The position numbers were made by a program, and so were the translations under genes. The notes below the pieces were generated by a model, which saw only the letters and a list, made by a program, of their open reading frames with translations, was not told the origin of the DNA and made no database searches. A stretch of 64,000 nucleotides of DNA from Thereva unica (lineage: Eukaryota; Arthropoda; Insecta; Diptera; Therevidae): positions 11,892,501-11,956,500 of the forward strand of contig OX465282.1 in NCBI GenBank assembly GCA_949987705.1, read 5' to 3'. The first letter of the stretch is position 1; the number at the start of each line of letters is the position of its first letter. Below, piece by piece: positions 57,901-64,000 of this stretch.

Positions 57901-58324
57901 CCTTAGGCTGCTTACACACCAAACTCGACATCGACACGACATTACAAAACGTCCATCGACAAAAAAATTTTTGTCGAATCTTCGTACACACCAAATTCGA
58001 CACCTCGACACCATTCGACAACCAGAACCACTCGACACAACGAAAGTCACTGCATAAGTACTCGACGTGTCGAAAGTCGTCGTTCGACGTTTTTCCTCGT
58101 GTCGCCTTCAGTGGATATAAACTAATTTGAATGTGAAGCCCTTCGTCGGTAACGGTTTTTTTCCTTGTCGAGTTCTGTCGAGTTCTGTCGTGTCGTGTCG
58201 ATGTCGAATTCAGTGTGAATAGACTCGCTTAATGATAAGAATAGATGTGTGTCGCGACAGAAAAATGTTGTCGAATTTCGTCGTGTCATGTCGATGTCGA
58301 GTTTGGTGTGTAAGCAGCCTAAGG
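57901..58324. mobile_element. MITE (424 bp) with 36-bp perfect TIRs rich in TCGAC
   Basis: The left end is CCTTAGGCTGCTTACACACC and continues identically for 36 bp in the reverse complement of the right end. AAA flanks both sides (57898-57900, 58325-58327), a possible 3-bp duplication. The subterminal regions repeat TCGACA and TGTCGA, recalling the MITE at 15774-16370. No coding capacity. The superfamily is uncertain; PIF/Harbinger is possible. Confidence 0.8.
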
Positions 58325-60895
58325 AAACGGAAGTGATGAAGCGGTGGAGCAACCCACTGTACCTTCACTGAAATAAGTCTACTTAGAGTTACTGAAAGGC
58401 CTAAGATAATCCGCAGCCTGAGATTCCATCCGGAATTACTGAACCTATCTTATATGTTTTCACCGTATGCCCTAAGTGGTATTAAAATATATTGAAGTAA
58501 AAGAATAGCTAATAAAATAAAGTGAACAGACCATACCACAGCATAATTTGAATTTCCGTAAGGATCTTCAAACAAGAAACATCCTTTTAATATAGAATGT
58601 TTACTATAATTCATTCCGTTTTATGTGTAAAATAATAAATTACACTCTTAAATGCCACGCAATTTAACTAGAACAACCTGCACCACCTTATTATATTGTT
58701 CTCACATATGTATCAACCCCTTTTCATCGCCAATTAATCCACATCACCTTGTAGCAATTATCCAAAAAAGCGCACGGGAATTACCATTCGCAGCCCCTTA
58801 CGACGATTGTATACAATTTTCACCTAAAAACCAACAACAACAATGGTGGAGAGAGAGAGAGAGTGAAGCACAAGAGTAAGAAAAACCTACAATTGTAAAA
58901 TGAATACTTTAGTTAATCTTTCAAGCCCCGTTCATATAATTGTCGCATTGCTAACAACACCTTTATGGCGCCTGCAATTTCAGTATTTCTCAGTAAAGCA
59001 TCAATAAAATAACAACGGAAAGGAGAGAAGAAAATTCATAAACACTAGAAACAGTAGAAAATTAATCCCAAAAGGCACGTTTATCCTCTATCCTCAGGAT
59101 CCCCATCATTACACTGTTAAGTGTCATGTAAAATGAATGGAGCAAGGATTGCGCACGTCAATTAAATTCTCAAGGAATGTAACGAGCCTGTCTTCGCCTA
59201 ATTTGAACTGAAAACAAAACTTTTCACAAAAGTTGCTTCAGTTGGCAAAAGTTAGAGAGAGCGGCGCAAGGCAAGGAATTTTCCTTATACATACATACAT
59301 ACTTATATATTGTAGAGTATCCTGCCGCCTTTGGCGCATTTACAGCTCATCCGATGAGCTGAGCATTCCGATGAAACAATTGGGAACCCGTAGCCCTAAC
59401 ATCTGCGGAACGCCTAGCCACAAAGCACGACAGAATATCCGTTGCCGGTGTAGTAGCACACACTCGTCTCGTATATAACTATGGAAGGATCCAAAGGAGC
59501 GATAGAGATTTTCCAGAAGGAAACAAATTAAAAACTCACAAGTCCCCACACTTGTGCAGGTCCTTTATAGTTTTATAACACAAGAAACATTTTAATACCC
59601 GCAACGTTGACAATTTACGTTTTAATCAAAGACCTTTGCCACCCCCACCCCCATTCTCAGCCCTCATTTTGGGGATAGACTCAAGTAATCCAGAGACACC
59701 ATTCACTACTTTACGTGAGAGAGAACACCTTAGATTGAGGATATCTACCCGCTCCAGCCTCGAGCCTCCAGCCATCCTGTGTATGTCCTTAGCGAAGTTT
59801 TCTTGCTCTAATACAAGGATGTGGAGTTGGCGGCGCTTCTTCACTTGGGTAAGAGGGTTGTTGTTGTTATTTTGTAATTTTCGGGGGGTTGGATGATGCT
59901 GAAACACCCAAATTGTCTATCCAAGACAATCTAGGCGGGTGGTTGGTTTGCTGGATATAAGAGTATAGCTGAGGATTTTCTAAATGTTATGTGAGCCCAT
60001 AGGGTGTTGGGGAGGGGGTGATGGTATAAGAATCATCCCGAAAGGAACGGGGCAGGAGTAGTAGAAGTTGCATATTTAATATTTGGGTCACATTCAACCC
60101 TAAGCATGGGCTTAATCGGATCCTTGTCCAAGGGGTTTTGGTGTTAGGACTAAAAACGTCAACGTATAACACCAACGGTAAACTATTTTGCCATTCTGCC
60201 CTGGTTTGTGCTGTTTTCAGTCCAATTCAACGGCACCAAGGGGTAAATTATGGCCACGCTTTTACGGGGGTAATACTTAGTTATAGTGGAGAGAGAAAAA
60301 AAGAAACTACAAAAAAGAAACACCCCAACACACCAATTCAGACTTTGAGAGGATTTACGTAAATTGAGTTTTTGCTAGAGAGGTGTTTCTGTCATATTAG
60401 TTAACGGTTTTTGCTTTTACTAATCAATAATTTAAGGTAAAGTAATTTTGGAATTATGTGAAGATTTATTATTTGCTTTTATGGTCCTTTAGGGTATTTA
60501 AGGACTGTCATAAATATCGTTGATGCATTCAGAAGAACGTCAACATCTATCTGATGTAATAAGACCTTGAGGAGCACAAAACTGCCGGGTTAATAACGCC
60601 GTTTACTGCTGAAGAACGGCTGGAACGATTTTTATGATTTTTGATTTGTTGGATTTGTCTCCGCCCCGAATAGCAGAATAACTATTAAAAAAAATAATAA
60701 AAATTCACGAAAATTTATTTTCTCAGACATTTTGTATGAAACGGTTTTTTTTTATGATATCTCGAGAACGGATTGGCTGATTTCAATGATTTTTTTTTGT
60801 TCGTCTCGGCCTCGAGAAGTTTCCTCGCACATTTGCGAATTTTCACCAATTTTGGTTCAGATCCAAGTCTAAATTCACAATCGAATTGGACCATT
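58325..60895. other. Host-like non-coding DNA, no gene recognised
   Basis: Contains an ATAC run near 59288-59302, a GAGA run near 58852-58862, and opposite-strand ORF pairs (59340-59549, 59626-59907) without domains. Part of 60480-60880 may already belong to the Helitron-like relic. Confidence 0.35.
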
Positions 60896-61262
60896 GCAAC
60901 CGCTTGAAGACGCACAACATAAATTCATTCAAATTGCCTTCGTGGACAAAATGGAGAACCAACTTGATCGGCGTCAAACGATCAATAGGGCAATGAAATG
61001 AGCTATGGTTCAAGATCAAGTAGCAACTACTTCATGAACACCATGCATTGGTTCGGTCGTTCAAAACAGCAATGGAGCACATGCCAAGTGATGACAACAA
61101 AGTCGTGATCAAAACGGGTAAACGATCCACTGGAACAGATAAACGCCAATTCAACGCTCTAACTCACTGAACTCGCTTTTGAGATTGTTCATAAAAATTT
61201 GGAAAAGCGTGATATTTTGCGGTCACGTCGCGATACTGGGCAACTGCAACCAATATACGAAA

Positions 61263-62015
61263 GGGATGAGCATCGATGGTCGATGTTTTCGAAACATCGA
61301 TGTTTTCCTTTCGATGTTCGATGTTTTTGCCATCGATGGTGAGCTAACGATGTTTATCGTACATCGATGTTTTACATCGACGTTTTAAGAATTTTACTGT
61401 ACACTTATGTTTTTTCAGTTTTATATCTTTACTCGTATGAAAAGGAATTGTTAGTTTAATTTTTACCACTTTGAAAGTTTTTAAAAATAAACCCCCTACT
61501 CTCAAAACGAGAATTGGCAGAATTGCAAAATTGGCCAAAACCTATTTGATTATAATGGCCACGTCAGTTCCATCTGAGCAACTGTTTTCAAAAGTGGGAC
61601 AAACAGTTACCAAAGCCCGAAACAGGCTAGGGGGAAAAATGATTTCCAAAGTGGTTTTCCTTCATTCCATTGAAGATATGCTATGGAGCTGGGAATAAGT
61701 TGGAGTTGGCCTAAAGCCTCCGTTATATGAATTAATAACTTGACGAAATTACATACATTTTTTGATAACGTTTGATTTAAATTTGTTGTGTGTTTAATTG
61801 TGGTCTACCTATCCTTTTATACGAAACTACGGAATTTTTACTAAAACATTGATGTTTGGATCCGATGTAATTTTTTTTACAAAATTACGGAACTTTTATA
61901 AAAACATCGAAGTTTGGCATCGATGTTTAGAGGTCGATGATTTCCACACATCGATGTTATAGTTCGATGTCAACATCAATGCTCAACATCGATGTTTTTC
62001 TATCGATGCTCATCC
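61263..62015 (+). mobile_element. hAT remnant (about 750 bp) with CATCGATG-rich ends
   Basis: The left end (GGGATGAGCATCGATGG) and the right end on the minus strand (GGATGAGCATCGATAG) are inverted. Both terminal regions carry many CATCGATG-type motifs. The flanks ATACGAAA (61255-61262) and TTGCGAAA (62016-62023) could be a diverged 8-bp duplication. The interior keeps only the transposase C-terminus. Confidence 0.75.
61471..61698 (+). pseudogene. hAT transposase C-terminal dimerisation domain
   Basis: The frame reads LAKTYLIIMATSVPSEQLFS and KARNRLGGKMISKVVFLHS, the conserved hAT C-terminal domain used for dimerisation. The catalytic core and zinc finger are gone, so the copy cannot encode an active enzyme. 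The stop at 61698 is probably the natural end. Confidence 0.9.
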
Positions 62016-62182
62016 TTGCGAAACACACCATTCATACGATGCATTGCAATACCCGCTGATGTTTTGGGAAGGAGACGATCGATATCACTTCATTGTCAAC
62101 ATGATAGGTCCATTAAGTGTTGAGTACCGATATCATAATTTTCATTTCAACATAACACTAATTGAAAACTTCTTGTTCTTCT

Positions 62183-62375
62183 TTAACGGCCCCACAACCG
62201 GGATCCGGTCCTGGCCTCGCGCAACTGTTCTCTCCACCGGTCCCGATTCTGAGCCGATGTCATCCAGTTTGGCATCCCTAAACTCTGAGCGTCCTGGTCC
62301 ACGCCATCCTTCCAGCGAAGGTTGGGCCTCCCTCGCTGTCGCACCCCATAGGTCTTACCGCAGAATTGAAAACTA
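62183..62375 (-). pseudogene. LINE RT C-terminus on the minus strand
   Basis: On the minus strand an open stretch gives GRPNLRWKDGVDQDAQSLGM and then NWMTSAQNRDRWREQLRE, ending in a stop at 62183-62185. Tryptophan-rich tails of this form (RW-D, NWR-AQDRDRWR) close many RTE-like polyproteins. It is GC-richer than its surroundings. A T-run lies upstream on that strand, so orientation relative to the A-run at 62395-62413 is odd. Confidence 0.65.
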
Positions 62376-62394
62376 GCTCGACACTAATCTACCT

Positions 62395-62413
62395 CAAAAA
62401 AAAAAAAAAAACA
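62395..62413. repeat. Poly(A) tract
   Basis: An A-run of about 18 bases next to the minus-strand LINE fragment. Confidence 0.85.
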
Positions 62414-62859
62414 TTGTGCCGCAACATAAGTCTGATTTTCTGTTGTTAAGAGTTCAATATTTTTAACGAGTACCTTCCATCCATCTCATAAAGTAACCTA
62501 CTCCAGTTGAAGGTAACTCTACCAATCTGTGCCCACCTAATGACTTTTTTTTTATTGTATCATCAATCACAAACTTCTTTTTGCGTTGTTATCTATAAAA
62601 GTGAGTGTTCTATGATAACTTTTTGCCATATTCATTTATGGAGTCGCTTCTTCAATGAGCTTCCTGACCAATTTGTCGAGCTCCAGAATCTCCTTTCGTT
62701 TTAAATTGCACCACCATCTTCACAACAGGGGGTCAAATGGTAGCAATGGCCTCAGGGACCTTTGATGGTGCCGGTACATCAAAGAGATAAATCCTGGGTA
62801 ACGCCACCTGCGATCTAAGGTCTTCACGATCTAAGATTTTCCGATATGCTACCGAATCC
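62414..62859. other. Non-coding DNA, no gene recognised
   Basis: The ORF at 62507-62704 has no recognisable domain. From about 62740 the sequence may be the start of the following LINE's 5' UTR. Confidence 0.3.
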
Positions 62860-64000
62860 TACCTCAACCTCCACGAAGATGTAGATTTTACATCGGGTGT
62901 CCCCTGGATGCTCTTGTCTACACAAGAGTAACAGACTGAGGAGGGTGAAAGGCGAGTGCTTCGCGCCTCAAAACGAAGCAAATACCGGACTGGTCCTCCA
63001 GGTTGGGGGTTGGGCGGCAGGCTGACAACCTTCCACCGTAAAAACCTACCCGTCACGAATCCTCAAGGCAGGCCTCGGACAGGACGGACTCAACGGGCGC
63101 TCTGCGTTCGCTTTTATTAATTCTAAAAAAATATAACATAAAGATCACAGCCCTTCAAGAAACAAAATGGACCCACAGTGGTATAATGGATCTAAAAACC
63201 CACACGGTACTCTCCAGCGGATCATCAAATGGAAGAAGAGAGTTCGGAGTAGCATTCATCATAGAGAAGGAAATGAAATCTCTGATTCTGGACTTCAAAC
63301 CAGTCAGCAATAGAATATGCACACTTCGCATTAAAACAAGGCTACATAACATTAGTCTTATAAACGTCCACGCGCCCACAGAAGAGAAAACGGATGAGGA
63401 GAAAGGGGAATTCTACCAAGAGCTAACAAACACCATCAGGTTAATACCGTCAAACTATATTAAAATGGTGCTTGCAGATATGAATGCCAAAGTAGGAAAA
63501 GAAGAGGAGTTCCTAGGAGTCATAGGAAAGCATAGCCTACACAACGTTACCAATGACAATGGTAGCCGATTGATCGATTTCGCAAGCTCAAACGCAATGC
63601 TAGTAAGTTCAACAGTGGTTCCCGCACAAAGATATACATAAGATGACGTGGCAATCACCAGACGGAGTAACTAATAATCAAATTGACCACGTCCTAATTG
63701 AAAGAAGAGGGGCCACGAGTATACTGGACGTATGAACAATGAGAGGAGCGTGCTGTGGCTCGGACCACTATCTAGTCAAAGTGAAATTGAGAACCCGGAT
63801 AGCAACTAAAACGCATAGAGTGCAAACTCAACCAAAATACGATATAGATAAGCTAAAACGGGAAGAAATAAGAGATGCCTACCAACATGCTGTCGTACAA
63901 AACTTGAGAGAGGTAGATGAGCAGCCCAACATCAACGAAAAGTGGGAACAGGTCAAAAGCAGCATAAAGGGGGCAGCAGAAGAGGCACTAGGCTGGGCCC
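62860..64000 (+). pseudogene. RTE-like LINE, 5' UTR and APE endonuclease, cut by the window edge
   Basis: The leader contains a GC-rich stretch (CCAGGTTGGGGGTTGGGC near 62998) and a TATAACATAAAG run before the coding part. The endonuclease frame includes ITALQETKWTHSG near 63149, LINVHAPTEE, VLADMNAKVGKE and NGSRLIDFASSNAML. A frameshift near 63640 moves to KWTSPDGVTNNQIDH-like sequence, and GSDHYLVKVKLRTR follows near 63755, with a stop between them. These are the APE-type active-site blocks (QE-K-W, D-N, SDH). The RT should lie beyond 64000. Confidence 0.85.

Larger units (their letters stand above)
60896..62160 (+). pseudogene. Helitron-like replicase fragment, split by a hAT remnant
   Basis: Broken frames near 61000-61260 give pieces such as HHALVRSFKTAMEHMPSDD, VVIKTGKR, KRQFNAL and ATATN or QLQPIYE depending on frame. 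These match the region before the Helitron replicase N-terminal domain. After the hAT insertion the frame from about 62022 gives HHSYDALQYPLMFWEGDDRY, the hallmark of that domain. Helitron replicases copy DNA by a rolling-circle mechanism. No helicase domain or Helitron terminus was seen. Several stops occur. Confidence 0.7.

Noticed and set aside
62186..62376. Plus-strand coding sequence continuing the Helitron fragment
   Set aside because: The minus strand gives a clear LINE C-terminus; the plus frame is its shadow.

Overview
This window looks like eukaryotic, non-coding-rich DNA from a transposon-laden insect genome. The evidence is the AT-rich composition with many microsatellites, poly(A)-tailed retroposons, and BEL/Pao, piggyBac, Transib, Harbinger-like, hAT, Helitron, R1/LOA-like and RTE-like elements. 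A dipteran is my best guess, but nothing read here fixes the species. I found no certain host protein-coding gene. Nearly every strong coding signal belongs to a mobile element, and two short ORFs are listed only as weak host-exon candidates.

Layout. 1-1860: AT-rich host-like DNA. 1928-2623: hAT-type MITE with an 8-bp duplication. 2860-4860: decayed R1/LOA-type LINE, followed by a tRNA-derived SINE (4880-5035). 5036-7890: host-like DNA with microsatellites. 7895-9640: the best-preserved R1/LOA-type LINE fragment (reverse transcriptase, RNase H, zinc knuckle). 9640-15000: second SINE (11132-11420), a minus-strand compound element made of a tRNA-like module and a 12-bp minisatellite (11735-12105), and LINE debris. 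15025-18650: a nest with a short TIR element, then a LINE relic split by a Harbinger-type MITE (15774-16370) and by a Transib element (16549-17957) whose ends match the V(D)J heptamer. 18660-27500: LINE debris and host-like DNA. 27513-29668: a 2.2-kb TIR element holding two small MITEs. 30938-31330: an internally deleted RTE-like LINE. 32020-32971: a second compound minisatellite/tRNA-like element abutting a TIR element. 35526-36489: a TIR element with repeated internal motifs. 37375-43280: a 5.9-kb piggyBac with matching ends and TTAA duplications, inserted into an RT relic and itself invaded by a LINE tail and a 1.4-kb TIR element. 43374-43777: Harbinger-type MITE beside an RTE-like LINE (43781-45300). 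46737-55995: a BEL/Pao retrotransposon with one open 2,565-codon gag-pol-env frame and near-identical LTRs, the 3' LTR split by a SINE. 57901-58324: MITE with 36-bp TIRs. 60900-62160: Helitron-like replicase fragment split by a hAT remnant. 62183-62375: LINE C-terminus on the minus strand. 62860-64000: 5' part of another RTE-like LINE, cut by the window edge.

Nesting gives a relative chronology. Old R1/LOA-type LINE copies are the substrate. DNA transposons landed in them later. The BEL/Pao element appears to be the youngest large insertion because its LTRs differ at one position that I could see, and a SINE landed in it later still. The strongest observations are the RSS-like Transib ends, the fused gag-pol-env frame with a baculovirus-F-like envelope region, the 35-bp direct repeat flanking the BEL element, and the two compound minisatellite/tRNA-like elements.
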